DNA from: Amycolatopsis australiensis
GTDB taxonomy: Bacteria > Actinomycetota > Actinomycetes > Mycobacteriales > Pseudonocardiaceae
DNA: 64,000 nucleotides
Direction: 5' to 3'
Assembly (NCBI RefSeq): GCF_900119165.1
Contig: NZ_FPJG01000006.1
Span: 8,346,001-8,410,000 of the forward strand
The notes under the pieces were generated by a model that was not told the DNA's origin, did no database searches, and saw nothing but the letters and a program-made list of their open reading frames with translations. The position numbers and the translations under genes are program-made. Below are positions 53,166-63,651 of this stretch, one piece after another; positions within the stretch are counted from its first letter, which is position 1, and each line of letters opens with the position of its first letter.

Positions 53166-54764
53166 TCAGTTGAAGTCGACCGCACGGATCGTGTGCGCCC
53201 CGACGGAAGCGCCGATCGGCTCCAGCAGGTGCGCGTCGATGTGGCGGTCGACGCGCAGCAGCATCACCGCGTCCGAGCCGTCGGTGGTCTGGCTGATCTG
53301 CGCGGCCTCGATGTTGATACCGGCCTCGCCGAGCAGCGTCCCGACCCGGCCCATCACGCCCGGCCGGTCCGGGTACTCGACGAGCAGCACCGTGCCCTCG
53401 GCGCGCAGGTCGAACCCGCGGCCGTTGACCTCGACGAGCTTCTCGACCTCGTCCTTGCCGGTGACCGAACCGGACACGGTCAGCACCGCGCCGTCGGCGT
53501 GCACCGCGCGGACGGTGACCAGGCTGCGGAACTTCGGGCTCTCCGACTCGGTCTCCAGCTCGACCTGCACGCCGAGCTTCTCGGCCAGCTGCGGTGCGTT
53601 GACGAACGTGACCTGGTCCTCGACCACGCCGGTGAACACCCCGCGCAGCGCGGCCAGCTGCAGCACGCCGGTGTCCTCGCTGGTCAGCTCGCCCTTCACC
53701 TGCACGGTCACCGACGTCGGCGCCTTCGGGTTCAGGGCGGTGAGCAGGGTCCCGAGCTTCTGGGTCAGCGACAGGTACGGGCGGACGTGCTCGCCCACCG
53801 CGCCGCCGCCGGAGACGTTCACCGCGTCCGGCACGAAGTCGCCGCGCAGGGCCAGCAGCACCGACTTCGCGACGTCGGTGCCCGCGCGGTCCTGCGCCTC
53901 GGCCGTCGAGGCGCCCAGGTGCGGCGTCACGACGACGTTCTCCAGCTCGAACAGCGGGCTGGACGTGGTCGGCTCGGTCGCGAAGACGTCGATGCCGGCG
54001 CCGCCGACGTGACCCGAGCGCAGCGCGTCGGCCAGGTCCTCCTCGACGATCAGCCCGCCGCGGGCGGCGTTGACGATGATGACGCCCGGCTTGGTCTTCT
54101 TCAGCGCCTCGGCGTCGATGAGGCCCTTGGTCTCCGGCGTCTTCGGCAGGTGGATGGAGATGGCGTCGGCGCGGGAAAGCAGCTCGTCGAGGGTGACGAG
54201 CTCGATGCCGAGCTGGCCGGCGCGCGCGGCCGAGACGTAGGGGTCGTAGGCGATGATCTTGGTGTCGAACGCGGCGAGGCGCTGGGCGAACAGCTGGCCG
54301 ATCTTGCCGAGCCCGACCACGCCGATGGTCTTGCCCTGCAGCTCGACGCCGGAGAACGAGCTGCGCTTCCACTCGCCGCCGCGCAGGCTCTGGTCGGCGG
54401 CCGGCACCCGGCGCGCGACCGCCAGCAGGAGGGCGACGGCGTGCTCGGCGGCGGAGACGATGTTCGACGTCGGCGCGTTGACGACCAGGACACCGCGCTC
54501 GGTCGCGGCGGGCACCTCGACGTTGTCGAGGCCGACACCGGCGCGGGCGACGACCTTGAGCCGGCTGGTGGCGCCGAGGACCTCGGCGTCGACCTGGGTG
54601 GCGGAGCGGACCAGGAGCGCGTCGGCGCTCTTCACCGCCTCGAGCAGCGCGGACCGGTCCGTGCCGTCGACGTGCCGGACCTCCACCTCGTCACCGAAGA
54701 CGCTCAGCACGGAGGGGGCGAGCTTCTCCGCGATGAGGACGACGGGCTTGCTGGGCTTGCTCAC
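53166..54764 (-). CDS. serA: D-3-phosphoglycerate dehydrogenase
   Basis: First enzyme of serine synthesis: oxidises 3-phosphoglycerate with NAD. The 532-residue protein is the long actinobacterial type. The substrate-binding domain starts PVVLIAEKLAPSVLSVFGDE, the NAD loop is GKTIGVVGLGKIGQLFAQRL, catalytic segments are IVNAARGGLIVEEDLADALR and VVTPHLGASTAEAQDRAG, then an intervening ASB domain (about 320-450), and an ACT domain at the end (VLLVEYPDRPGVMGRVGTLL), which should bind serine. Confidence 0.97.
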   Translation of the reverse strand: MSKPSKPVVLIAEKLAPSVLSVFGDEVEVRHVDGTDRSALLEAVKSADALLVRSATQVDAEVLGATSRLKVVARAGVGLDNVEVPAATERGVLVVNAPTSNIVSAAEHAVALLLAVARRVPAADQSLRGGEWKRSSFSGVELQGKTIGVVGLGKIGQLFAQRLAAFDTKIIAYDPYVSAARAGQLGIELVTLDELLSRADAISIHLPKTPETKGLIDAEALKKTKPGVIIVNAARGGLIVEEDLADALRSGHVGGAGIDVFATEPTTSSPLFELENVVVTPHLGASTAEAQDRAGTDVAKSVLLALRGDFVPDAVNVSGGGAVGEHVRPYLSLTQKLGTLLTALNPKAPTSVTVQVKGELTSEDTGVLQLAALRGVFTGVVEDQVTFVNAPQLAEKLGVQVELETESESPKFRSLVTVRAVHADGAVLTVSGSVTGKDEVEKLVEVNGRGFDLRAEGTVLLVEYPDRPGVMGRVGTLLGEAGINIEAAQISQTTDGSDAVMLLRVDRHIDAHLLEPIGASVGAHTIRAVDFN

Positions 54765-54890
54765 GATGCGGCTCCCACTATCTGGTCATTTCCAGGACGC
54801 TCTGTGTCGACAGACGGATCTCAGCACGCCGTTGTGCCCCGGTCGAGGCGGAGTTTAACCCGCAGGACGGCCCCCTGGCTTCCCGCGGTG

Positions 54891-55454
54891 TTAACTCACC
54901 CGTAATCCCTCGAAAACAAGAGCCAGCAGGCGCTGCATGCCCCCCGGGCCGGGCAGGTGCCCACCCGCCCAGGATGCCGCGTGCAGCAACAGAAGCAGCT
55001 CGTGCGTGGTGACGTCCTCGCGCAGTTCACCCTCGCGCTTCGCGCGTTCCACTAGATGGGAACCGGCATCGCGCATCGCGTGGCACGAGGCGTACAACCG
55101 GGACGATTCGTCGCTGAGCGCGCCGGCGGTCAGCTCGACCAGGCCGCGGAAGGTGCCGGTGGTGTCGCCGAGCCCGGCCAGCCACGTCTGCAGCGCGTTC
55201 AGCGGCTCCGGATGGGTGAGCAGTTCGCGCGCCCGCTCGGCCTGGGCGTCGAAGCGGGCGCGCAGGAGCGACTCGAGCAGCGCGTCGCGCGTCGGGAAGT
55301 GCCGGTAGAGCGTGCCGATGCCGACGCCCGCGCGGCGCGCGATGTCCTCCAGCGACGCCTCGACGCCGTGTTCGGCGAAGGCGCGTTGCGCCTCTTGGAG
55401 GAGGCGCTCGTAGTTGCGGCGGGCGTCCGCGCGCATCGGCTTGACTTCGGTCAT
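54891..55454 (-). CDS. TetR-family transcriptional regulator
   Basis: A 187-residue TetR repressor. The N-terminal helix-turn-helix is NYERLLQEAQRAFAEHGVEA and ARRAGVGIGTLYRHFPTRDA; the C-terminal ligand domain is helical (LVERAKREGELREDVTTHEL). It is divergent from two LLM oxidoreductase genes, with palindromes between them, so it probably represses them and itself until a ligand binds. Confidence 0.92.
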   Translation of the reverse strand: MTEVKPMRADARRNYERLLQEAQRAFAEHGVEASLEDIARRAGVGIGTLYRHFPTRDALLESLLRARFDAQAERARELLTHPEPLNALQTWLAGLGDTTGTFRGLVELTAGALSDESSRLYASCHAMRDAGSHLVERAKREGELREDVTTHELLLLLHAASWAGGHLPGPGGMQRLLALVFEGLRVS

Positions 55455-55473
55455 CGCCCTCCCGACTTTACCG

Positions 55474-55520
55474 GGTAGCCAATCGGAGGCTACCTCCGTA
55501 TATTAACCGGAGGCAGCCTC
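55474..55520. promoter_or_regulatory. TetR operator candidates
   Basis: GGTAGCC (55474-55480) and GGCTACC (55488-55494) are perfect inverted copies 7 bp apart. CGGAGG-CTA-CCTCCG (55484-55498) overlaps them, and GAGGC-A-GCCTC follows near 55510. TATATT between them (from 55499) could be a -10. Confidence 0.5.
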
Positions 55521-55543
55521 ATCTTACTGGAGGGATCTCGAGA

Positions 55544-56443
55544 ATGACCCTGGTCGAAGACACGCGGGCCCGGCTCGGCGCGTTCGGCGCCTGGCTGCCG
55601 AGCGCGCCCATGGCTCCACCGCCGGACGTCGAGCGCGCGGCGACGCGACGGCTCGCCGAAGCCGGCTACCGGTCGGTCTGGAGCGGCGAAGGACCCGGCT
55701 CACGCGAACTGTTCGCGCATTTCGGTGCTCTGCTCGCCTCGGTGCCGGACGTCGTGCTCGGCGCCGGCATCGCGAACCTGTGGGCCCGGCGCGGGACGAC
55801 CGCACACAAGGGCGGGGCCACGCTCGCGCACGCCCACCCCGGCCGGTTCGTGCTCGGCATCGGCGCCGGGCACGCGTTCCAGGCGGCCAAGCTCGGCGAG
55901 GACTACCGGCCGATCGACCGGATGCGAGCCTACCTGTCCGAAATGGACACTTCGGCGGCCGAAACTCCGTCTCCGGTCCCGTTTCCGCGTGTGCTGGCCG
56001 CCGTCGGGCCGCGGATGCTGGAGCTGGCGCGCGACCACGCCGACGGCGCGCACCCGTTCGCCCAGCCCGTTTCGCACACGCCGTACGCCCGCGGGATCCT
56101 CGGGCCGGGCAAGCTGCTGATCCCCCAGCAGACCGTGCTGCTCGGCAGCCGGGAGGACGCTCGCGCGAGCGTGCGGCGCCGGGTCGCGCAGTCGCGGGAG
56201 CACCGGGTCGAGGCGTACCTCGCGGGCTGGAAACGGCTCGGCTACACCGGTTCCGACATCGACGGCCCGAGCGACCGGTTCGTCGACGACCTCGTGCTCT
56301 GGGGCGACGCGGCGACCATCGCGAAGCGCCTCGGCGAGGTCCTCGACGCGGGCGCGGACCACGTGCTGCTGACGCCGTCCGCGTCCACGTTCGAGTCCAC
56401 CGTGGACGTCCTGGTCGAGCTGGCCCCGGCGGTGCTCCGATGA
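55544..56443 (+). CDS. LLM-class flavin/F420-dependent oxidoreductase
   Basis: A 299-residue luciferase-like TIM-barrel enzyme of the TIGR03620-like F420 group common in actinobacteria. Visible features: RLGAFGAWLPSAPMAPPPDV, GYRSVWSGEGPGSRELFAHF, HPGRFVLGIGAGHAFQAAKL, a mid-protein ELARDHADGAHPFAQPVSHT and a C-terminal LDAGADHVLLTPSAS. GGAGGG lies upstream of the ATG. It overlaps the next LLM gene by 4 bp (ATGA), and is divergent from TetR. Cofactor use (F420) is inferred from the family and from cofC in the same window. Confidence 0.83.
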   Translation: MTLVEDTRARLGAFGAWLPSAPMAPPPDVERAATRRLAEAGYRSVWSGEGPGSRELFAHFGALLASVPDVVLGAGIANLWARRGTTAHKGGATLAHAHPGRFVLGIGAGHAFQAAKLGEDYRPIDRMRAYLSEMDTSAAETPSPVPFPRVLAAVGPRMLELARDHADGAHPFAQPVSHTPYARGILGPGKLLIPQQTVLLGSREDARASVRRRVAQSREHRVEAYLAGWKRLGYTGSDIDGPSDRFVDDLVLWGDAATIAKRLGEVLDAGADHVLLTPSASTFESTVDVLVELAPAVLR

Positions 56444-57252
56444 GCGTCGGGATCTGGCGGTTCTTCGACGGCGACCCGGTCACCGCCATGCGCGAGACGG
56501 CCGCCGAGGTGGAAGAACTGGGCTTCGCCGCGATCTGGTTCGGCGAGTACGCCGGCCGGGACGCCTTCACCCAGGCGGCGCTGCTGCTCGCGGCGACCTC
56601 CCGGCTCACCGTGGCGACCGGGATCGCGCGCTTCGACCGCCGCGCCCCGATCACGGCGGAGGCGGCGACCCGGGCGCTCGGCGAGGCGTACCCGGGCCGG
56701 TTCGCCGCCGGGTTCGGCGGGCACTTCCCCGGCGCGCGGCCGATCGCGGCGATGCGGGAATACCTCGCCGGGATGGACGACGCCGAGCTGCCCGGGCTGC
56801 CGGTGCCGGCGCCGCGGCCCCGCCGGCTGATCGCCGCACTCGGGCCGCGCGCGCTGGATCTGGCGGCCGAACGGGCCGACGGCGCGCACCCGTATCTCGT
56901 CCCGCCGGAACACACGGCGCTGGCGCGGGAGCGGCTCGGGCCGGGCAAGTACCTGGCGGTCGAGCAGGCGGTCGTCCTGGACGCCCGCCCGGACGCCGCG
57001 CGCAAGCACGTCGGCCTCTACGTCCGGCAGGCCCCGCACCACCAGGCGAACCTGCGCCGCCTCGGCTTCACCGACGCGGATCTGGCCGGCGGCGGCAGCG
57101 ACCGCCTGGTCGACGCCCTGGTCGCCACCGGCGAGCAGGACGCGGCGGACCGCATCCGCGCCCACCTCGACGCGGGCGCGGACCACGTCTGCGTCCAGGT
57201 CCTGGCCCGCACGAAGGACTCCTACCGCCGCCTGGCGGACCTCGTGCCGTGA
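56440..57252 (+). CDS. LLM-class flavin/F420-dependent oxidoreductase
   Basis: A 270-residue paralogue of the preceding gene, with the same layout: AAEVEELGFAAIWFGEYAGR, YPGRFAAGFGGHFPGARPIA, LAAERADGAHPYLVPPEHTA, LGPGKYLAVEQAVVLDARPD and LDAGADHVCVQVLAR. It starts within the stop of its neighbour, so the pair probably arose by tandem duplication and are made in equal amounts, perhaps as a heterodimer. Confidence 0.85.
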   Translation: MSVGIWRFFDGDPVTAMRETAAEVEELGFAAIWFGEYAGRDAFTQAALLLAATSRLTVATGIARFDRRAPITAEAATRALGEAYPGRFAAGFGGHFPGARPIAAMREYLAGMDDAELPGLPVPAPRPRRLIAALGPRALDLAAERADGAHPYLVPPEHTALARERLGPGKYLAVEQAVVLDARPDAARKHVGLYVRQAPHHQANLRRLGFTDADLAGGGSDRLVDALVATGEQDAADRIRAHLDAGADHVCVQVLARTKDSYRRLADLVP

Positions 57253-57433
57253 CGGCTGTTCCACCGCGACCGGGGTAGGGTGGCGGGGCGCGGCGGGGGC
57301 CGCGTCCCGGCCCCCTACCCGGTTGCGACGGAAAGGGCCGAGCTCACCCCGGCAGCACCGCACCACCAGCCTGCGCACCTTCTTCCTGCCCGGTGCCGGC
57401 GGACCACCGGCGACGCGGGAAGGAGGCACGACG

Positions 57434-58753
57434 GTGCCGGGCAAACTCAACCTGGAACAGCTGCGCAAGCGCGCGAAGGACCTCGCGCGCGCCGAAGGCG
57501 TCAAGCTCGCCGAAGCGCAGTTCCGGATCGCGCGGGACCACGGGTTCCCGAGCTGGCCGAAGCTGCGGGCGTACGCCCGGCGCGTCACCGAGCACGGCGA
57601 AACGCTGCAGCACGCGTACCACCAGGACGTCGAGTACTACGCCGGGCGGGCGCTCGGCCTGCTCGCCTCCGCCGAGGACGGCACGCCCGGCGCGCGTGAG
57701 CCGTTCGACCGCTGGGGCCGGCCGCTCACCCGCGACGGCGCCCGGACGGTCGTCGCCAGGGAGCACGGTTTCGGGTCCTGGAAGGCACTCCGTGCGCACG
57801 TTCTGTCGCTTGTGGACAGCGGGGAGCCGTTCGCGCGCGCGTACCGGGCGGTCGAGGCGCGGGATCCGGAGCGGCTGGAAGCCCTCCTCGGCGAGTTCCC
57901 CGGCCTGGTCACCGCGCGCGGCACCAACGGCAACGACCTGCTCGGCATGGCCGGCGCGACCGGCGACGAGCGGCTCAGCCGCGTCCTGCTCGCCCACGGC
58001 GCCGACCCCGCCCGCGGCAACGTCCACGGCTGGACGCCGCTGCACCAAGCCGCGTACAGCAACCAGCCGCACCTGCTCGACCTGCTGCTGCGGCACGGCG
58101 CCCCGGTCGAGGTCTCCGCGCGCGGTGACGGCGGCACTCCCCTGGTCGTCGCGTTGTTCTGGGGCCACCGCGAAGCCGCGGAGACGTTGGCGGAGCACAG
58201 CCGGGCACCGGGCAACCTCCGCGTCGCGGCCGGGCTCGGCGACGCGGACCTGCTCGACGAGCTCCTGGCGCCGGGCCACCCGGCCGCCGGCGCGCACCGC
58301 GGCTTTTACCGGCCGCACAGCGGTTTCCCGGCCTGGACCCCGGCGGACGACCCGGCCGAGGTCCGCGACGAAGCCCTGGCGTGGGCGGCCCGCAACGACC
58401 GGACCGACGCGTTGCGCACGCTCGTCGCGCGCGGCGCCGACGTGAACGCCGACGTCTACCGCGGCACCGCGCTCGCCTGGGCCGCGGCGCAGGGCAGGGT
58501 CGAAGCCGTCCGGACGCTGCTCGACCTCGGCGCCGATGTCGACCGTCGCGGCACCTTCGGCGGGCCCACCCACGGCGACGGCGTCACCGCCCTGCACCTG
58601 GCCGCGCAGTCCGGGCACCTCGCCGTGATCGACGTGCTCCTCGAGAACGGCGCGGACCTCGGTGCCCGCGACGCGATCTGGGACAGCACCCCGGAGACGT
58701 GGGCGGAGGTGGGCGGGCAGCAGGCGACCCGGGACCGGCTGCGAACCCGGTAG
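57434..58753 (+). CDS. Ankyrin-repeat protein
   Basis: A 439-residue cytoplasmic protein. The N-terminal about 110 residues (LEQLRKRAKDLARAEGVKLA, ARDHGFPSWPKLRAYARRVT) are a helical domain found in actinobacterial ankyrin proteins, with a second related helix pair (VAREHGFGSWKALRAHVLSL). Ankyrin repeats follow: VHGWTPLHQAAYSNQPHLLD, RGTALAWAAAQGRVEAVRTL and GVTALHLAAQSGHLAVIDVL. The GTG start has AGGAGG 7 bp upstream. A strong hairpin follows the stop. No partner is encoded nearby. Confidence 0.88.
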   Translation: MPGKLNLEQLRKRAKDLARAEGVKLAEAQFRIARDHGFPSWPKLRAYARRVTEHGETLQHAYHQDVEYYAGRALGLLASAEDGTPGAREPFDRWGRPLTRDGARTVVAREHGFGSWKALRAHVLSLVDSGEPFARAYRAVEARDPERLEALLGEFPGLVTARGTNGNDLLGMAGATGDERLSRVLLAHGADPARGNVHGWTPLHQAAYSNQPHLLDLLLRHGAPVEVSARGDGGTPLVVALFWGHREAAETLAEHSRAPGNLRVAAGLGDADLLDELLAPGHPAAGAHRGFYRPHSGFPAWTPADDPAEVRDEALAWAARNDRTDALRTLVARGADVNADVYRGTALAWAAAQGRVEAVRTLLDLGADVDRRGTFGGPTHGDGVTALHLAAQSGHLAVIDVLLENGADLGARDAIWDSTPETWAEVGGQQATRDRLRTR

Positions 58754-58758
58754 ACAAC

Positions 58759-58806
58759 CGGAGTCTGCAGTCCGTATCTTCGGAGCCGGACTACAGACTC
58801 CGTTTT
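58759..58806 (+). terminator. U-tailed terminator of the ankyrin gene
   Basis: CGGAGTCTGCAGTCCG (58759-58774) pairs with CGGACTACAGACTCCG (58787-58802) at 15 of 16 positions, followed by four T. It ends 17 bp before the next start, so it could also affect that gene. Confidence 0.78.
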
Positions 58807-58823
58807 GCCCGCTGGGAGGACCC

Positions 58824-59687
58824 ATGACCACACCCCGCGACGTCTTCACCGCGCTGTCCGACGGAATCAGCGAGGGACGCTTCGACGACCTGTCCGCGCT
58901 CTACGCCGAAGACAGCGTCGTCGAGCACCCGCAAGCCGTCCCGCGACCGACGCGCATCCACGGCCGCGCGGCGATCCACGAGCGGTTCATCCAGGCGTTG
59001 GCGACCAGCCTGCGGCTCGAGCGCAAGAACGTCGTCGTCCACGAGACCACCGATCCCGAGGTGATCGTCGCCGAATACGGCTACGACGCCGAGTCGGTGG
59101 AGACCGGCCGCACCACGACGACGGCGAACATCCAGGTGCTGCGGGTCCGCGACGGCCTGATCGTCCATTCCCGCGACTACCACGACTACTTGCGGCTGGC
59201 TGTCATCCGCGGCGGCGTCGACCAGCTGGTGAAGGCCTACGAGCAGGCGCCGCCGCGAGAACTGTCCCCGGTCACGCCGGAGAGCGCGGACACAGTGTTC
59301 GAACGGCTCGTGCACGGCGTCGCGGGCGGCCGCTGGGACGAGCTGCCGGAGTTGTACGCGACGATGACACACGTCACGCACCCGTTCCTGCCGGGGGCGC
59401 CGGTGCTGCGGACGCGCGAAGAACTACGCGAGCACTTCGCGGCGGGGAAGGCGCTCAACCCGCGCTTCACCGTCGCCGACCTCGTCACCTACCAGGGCAC
59501 AGATCCGGAGGTGCTGATCGGGGAATTCGCCTACCAGGGCGAGTACGGCGGCCGCCCGGTCCGGGTCGCGAACATCTTCGCCATGCGCGTGCGCGACGGC
59601 CTGATCGTCGAATCCCGCGACTACGGCGACCACCTGGGCATCGCGGGCGACCTCGGCCAGATCCACGAGCTGGCGGCGAAGCTCTAG
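58824..59687 (+). CDS. Tandem NTF2-like (SnoaL) domain protein
   Basis: A 287-residue protein made of two NTF2-like domains (about 1-135 and 150-285). Each has a similar course: LSDGISEGRFDDLSALYAED / LVHGVAGGRWDELPELYATM near the start and VRDGLIVHSRDYHDYLRLAV / VRDGLIVESRDYGDHLGIAG near the end, so the gene arose by internal duplication. The fold is used by small isomerases, cyclases and limonene-epoxide-hydrolase-like enzymes. GGGAGG lies before the ATG. Function unknown. It overlaps the DUF397 gene stop to stop. Confidence 0.8.
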   Translation: MTTPRDVFTALSDGISEGRFDDLSALYAEDSVVEHPQAVPRPTRIHGRAAIHERFIQALATSLRLERKNVVVHETTDPEVIVAEYGYDAESVETGRTTTTANIQVLRVRDGLIVHSRDYHDYLRLAVIRGGVDQLVKAYEQAPPRELSPVTPESADTVFERLVHGVAGGRWDELPELYATMTHVTHPFLPGAPVLRTREELREHFAAGKALNPRFTVADLVTYQGTDPEVLIGEFAYQGEYGGRPVRVANIFAMRVRDGLIVESRDYGDHLGIAGDLGQIHELAAKL

Positions 59688-59938
59688 TCTCCGGGCAGGT
59701 CGAATTCGCCGTCGCGGACGCCTTTGACGAACGCGTCCCACTCCGACGGGGTAAAGACCAGGACGACGCCGTCGGCGTCCGTCGACTTCCGCATCGCGGT
59801 GTAGGTGACGCCGTCGGTGTGCGGGACGAACGCGTACTCGACGCACTCTTCGAGGGTCTCGCCCTCGGGCTCGGCGCGGATCCACTCGGCCCCGGAGAGG
59901 TCGAGTTCGTGGCGGATGTGCGCCTTGTCATCGGTCAT
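59684..59938 (-). CDS. DUF397 domain protein
   Basis: An 84-residue actinobacterial small protein. It has DLSGAEWIRA (as in the family Sxxx[ST]W/xxSxxS start), CVEYAFVPHTDGVTYTAMRK (CVEVA-type) and VLVFTPSEWDAFVKGVRDGE, the standard DUF397 end. Such proteins usually sit beside an XRE regulator as an antitoxin-like partner, but no such gene is present here, so it is an orphan. It is convergent to the NTF2-like gene. Confidence 0.9.
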   Translation of the reverse strand: MTDDKAHIRHELDLSGAEWIRAEPEGETLEECVEYAFVPHTDGVTYTAMRKSTDADGVVLVFTPSEWDAFVKGVRDGEFDLPGD

Positions 59939-59959
59939 GCGGCCAGCGTAACCAGCAGG

Positions 59960-59990
59960 AAGGGGACGCCCGGCCGGCGGGCGTCCCCTT
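59960..59990 (-). terminator. Terminator of the ilvBNC operon
   Basis: AAGGGGACGCCC (59960-59971) and GGGCGTCCCCTT (59979-59990) form a perfect 12-bp stem 13 bp after the ilvC stop. It can act on both strands, serving the DUF397 interval too. Confidence 0.82.
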
Positions 59991-60003
59991 CACGCGGCAG
60001 AAC

Positions 60004-61050
<1,047 letters not shown>

Positions 61051-61557
61051 TTAACGCGGTGAAGTAGCGGTGATCGAGCGGGCGCCGCGGCCCACCGCGA
61101 CCATGCCGGACTGCACCAGCTCGCGGATGCCATACGGCTCCAGCATCCGCAGCAGCGCGCCGATCTTGTCCGACGTCCCGGTGGCTTCGACGGTGAGCGC
61201 CTCCGGGGACACGTCCACCACCTTCGCACGGAAGAGCTGGACGGTTTCGAGGACCTGGCTGCGCACGGTGTTGTCGGCGCGGACCTTGACCAGCAGCAGT
61301 TCGCGCTGCACGGCGGTCGACTGCTCCAGCTCGACGATCTTGATCACGTTGACCAGCTTGTTGAGCTGCTTGGTCACCTGCTCGAGCGGTAGCTCTTCGA
61401 CGGCGACCACGATCGTCATGCGGGACACCTCGGGGTTCTCCGTGGGCCCGACGGCGAGGGACTCGATGTTGAACCCGCGGCGGGAGAACAGGCCGGACAC
61501 GCGCGCGAGCACACCCGGCTTGTTCTCGACCAGGACACTCAGCGTGTGGACGCTCAT
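61051..61557 (-). CDS. ilvN: Acetolactate synthase small (regulatory) subunit
   Basis: ACT-domain regulatory subunit that activates IlvB and confers valine feedback inhibition. The 168-residue protein begins HTLSVLVENKPGVLARVSGL (ACT core), FNIESLAVGPTENPEVSRMT, then a C-terminal domain (VVDVSPEALTVEATGTSDKI). Two bases separate it from the ilvB stop, so translation is coupled. Confidence 0.96.
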   Translation of the reverse strand: MSVHTLSVLVENKPGVLARVSGLFSRRGFNIESLAVGPTENPEVSRMTIVVAVEELPLEQVTKQLNKLVNVIKIVELEQSTAVQRELLLVKVRADNTVRSQVLETVQLFRAKVVDVSPEALTVEATGTSDKIGALLRMLEPYGIRELVQSGMVAVGRGARSITATSPR

Positions 61558-61559
61558 CG

Positions 61560-63449
61560 TCAGCGCTCACCTTCCGCAGTGGAGTCCAAGGCTTCGGCCT
61601 GCTCGACCGAAACCTCGTCGTCGTCGAACAGCGGCCGGATGCCCCGGACCGCCATGATCTCGTCGTTGCCGGTGCCCGCCGCGACCATCGGCCACACCTG
61701 GGCATCCTTCCCCACGACGAAGTCGATCACGACGGGACGGTCGTTGATCTCCATCGCGCGGCGGATGGTGGCGTCGACGTCTTCCTTCGTCTCGCACCGC
61801 AGGCCGGCGCAGCCGAGCGCCTCGGCCAGCAGCACGAAGTCCGGGATGCGGTGCTTGTGCGTGCCGAGGTCGGTGTTGGAGTACCGCTCCGAGTAGAACA
61901 GGTTCTGCCACTGGCGGACCATGCCGAGGTTGCCGTTGTTGATCACGGCGACCTTGATCGGCGCGCCTTCGATGGCGCAGGTGGCCAGCTCCTGGTTGGT
62001 CATCTGGAAGCAGCCGTCGCCGTCGATCGCCCACACCTGCTTGTCCGGGACGCCGAACTGCGCGCCCATCGCGGCGGGCACGGCGTAGCCCATGGTGCCG
62101 AGGCCGCCGGAGTTGATCCAGGTGCGCGGGTTCTCGTACTTGACGAACTGCGCGGCCCACATCTGGTGCTGGCCGACACCCGCGGCGTACACCGCGTCGG
62201 GCCCGACGATTTCGCCGATGCGCTCGATGACGTACTGCGGCGACAGCGAACCGTCGTCGGGCCACTCGTAGCCCGCCGGGTAGGTCTTGCGCCAGTCGTC
62301 GAGCTGGGTCCACCAGTCGGTCAGCTCCGGCTTGCCGCCGTGCTCGAACTCCGTCTTCACCGCGGTGATCAGCTCGCCGATGATCTCCTTGCAGTCGCCC
62401 ACGATCGGGACGTCGGCCTTGCGGTTCTTGGAGATCTCGGCCGGGTCGATGTCGGCGTGCACGACCGCGGCGTCCGGCGCGAACGACGACAGCTGGCCGG
62501 TGACCCGGTCGTCGAACCGCGCGCCGAGCGCGACGAGCAGGTCGGCCCGCTGCATCGACGCGACCGCGGCGACCGAGCCGTGCATGCCCGGCATGCCGAG
62601 GTGCTGCGGGTGCGAGTCGGGGAACGCGCCGCGCGCCATCAGCGTCGTGACGACCGGGATGCCGGTCAGCTCGGCGAGCTGCTTCAGCTGTTCGTGCGCC
62701 TCCGCCTTGATGACGCCGCCGCCGACGTACAGCACCGGCCGGCGCGACTTCGCGATCAGCTTCGCCGCTTCGCGGACCTGCTTGCCGTGCGGGCGCAGCG
62801 TGGGGCGGTAGCCCGGCAGCCGCAGCTCGGTCGGCCAGGAGAACGAGGTCATCTCCTGCAGCACGTCCTTCGGGATGTCCACCAGGACGGGCCCGGGCCT
62901 GCCGGTCGCCGCCAGGTGGAACGCCTCGGCGATGGTCCGCGGGATCTCCGCCGGGTCCGTGACGAGGAAGTTGTGCTTGGTGATCGGCATGGTGATGCCG
63001 CAGATGTCGGCTTCCTGGAACGCGTCGGTGCCGATCAGCGACCGGGACTGCTGCCCGGTGATGGCGACGACCGGGACGGAGTCCATGTTCGCGTCGGCCA
63101 GCGGGGTGACCAGGTTGGTCGCGCCGGGGCCGGAGGTGGCCATGCAGACGCCGACCTTGCCGGTGGCCTGCGCGTAGCCGGTGGCGGCGTGGCCCGCGCC
63201 CTGCTCGTGGCGGACCAGGACGTGGCGGACCTTCGTCGAGTCCAGCAGCGGGTCGTAGGCGGGCAGGATGGTGCCGCCGGGAATGCCGAAGACCACCTCG
63301 GCGCCGACCGCCTCGAGCGAGCGCACGAGCGACTGGGCGCCGGTGACGCGCACCGGGGTTCCCGCCGGTGGCGCCGGCTTCGGACGTGCTCCGGGCGTTC
63401 CGGGCGTCGGCCCGGGTTTCGCGTCGCTGCGCGACGTGGCACTGGTCAT
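61560..63449 (-). CDS. ilvB: Acetolactate synthase large subunit
   Basis: ThDP-, FAD- and Mg-dependent enzyme that starts valine/leucine and isoleucine synthesis. The 629-residue protein has a disordered Pro-rich start, then [40 protein letters not shown] (catalytic Glu), [20 protein letters not shown], and the ThDP motif [20 protein letters not shown]. The ATG at 63449 is preferred (GAGGCAG upstream; the longer frame runs into the attenuator). It is the first gene of ilvBNC, under a leader-peptide attenuator. Confidence 0.97.
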   Translation of the reverse strand: MTSATSRSDAKPGPTPGTPGARPKPAPPAGTPVRVTGAQSLVRSLEAVGAEVVFGIPGGTILPAYDPLLDSTKVRHVLVRHEQGAGHAATGYAQATGKVGVCMATSGPGATNLVTPLADANMDSVPVVAITGQQSRSLIGTDAFQEADICGITMPITKHNFLVTDPAEIPRTIAEAFHLAATGRPGPVLVDIPKDVLQEMTSFSWPTELRLPGYRPTLRPHGKQVREAAKLIAKSRRPVLYVGGGVIKAEAHEQLKQLAELTGIPVVTTLMARGAFPDSHPQHLGMPGMHGSVAAVASMQRADLLVALGARFDDRVTGQLSSFAPDAAVVHADIDPAEISKNRKADVPIVGDCKEIIGELITAVKTEFEHGGKPELTDWWTQLDDWRKTYPAGYEWPDDGSLSPQYVIERIGEIVGPDAVYAAGVGQHQMWAAQFVKYENPRTWINSGGLGTMGYAVPAAMGAQFGVPDKQVWAIDGDGCFQMTNQELATCAIEGAPIKVAVINNGNLGMVRQWQNLFYSERYSNTDLGTHKHRIPDFVLLAEALGCAGLRCETKEDVDATIRRAMEINDRPVVIDFVVGKDAQVWPMVAAGTGNDEIMAVRGIRPLFDDDEVSVEQAEALDSTAEGER

Positions 63450-63531
63450 CGGTTCTGCCTCGTGGGTCTCGGTGTCACTCGTTCGGGTCGGTTTTGTGCG
63501 GTAGGGCCGGGAATCGCTTCCCTTGGGCAAC

Positions 63532-63568
63532 AAAAAACCCTCGCCGACCGTAAGGTCGCACGAGGGTT
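63532..63568 (-). terminator. Attenuator hairpin upstream of ilvB
   Basis: On the minus strand AACCCTCG pairs with CGAGGGTT and an inner CGACC with GGTCG, loop TTAC, followed by a run of six T. It lies between the leader ORF and ilvB. Confidence 0.9.
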
Positions 63569-63596
63569 CGCGCGTCGACGCAGCGGAAAGTCTTCC

Positions 63597-63644
63597 CTAA
63601 GCGTCGACGCGCTTGGGAAGTACGAGGCCGGTCAGCGGTGTCAC
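63597..63644 (-). CDS. ilvB leader peptide
   Basis: A 15-codon ORF, MTPLTGLVLPKRVDA from a GTG start, with Leu (CTG, CTC, CTT) and Val (GTA, GTC) codons. It lies 28 bp before a U-tailed hairpin. A TTGACA/TAGCGT promoter ends 7 nt before the GTG, so translation is leaderless. It has the layout of the ilvB leader of corynebacteria: low Leu- or Val-tRNA would relieve termination. Confidence 0.75.
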   Translation of the reverse strand: MTPLTGLVLPKRVDA

Positions 63645-63651
63645 GGCGATG

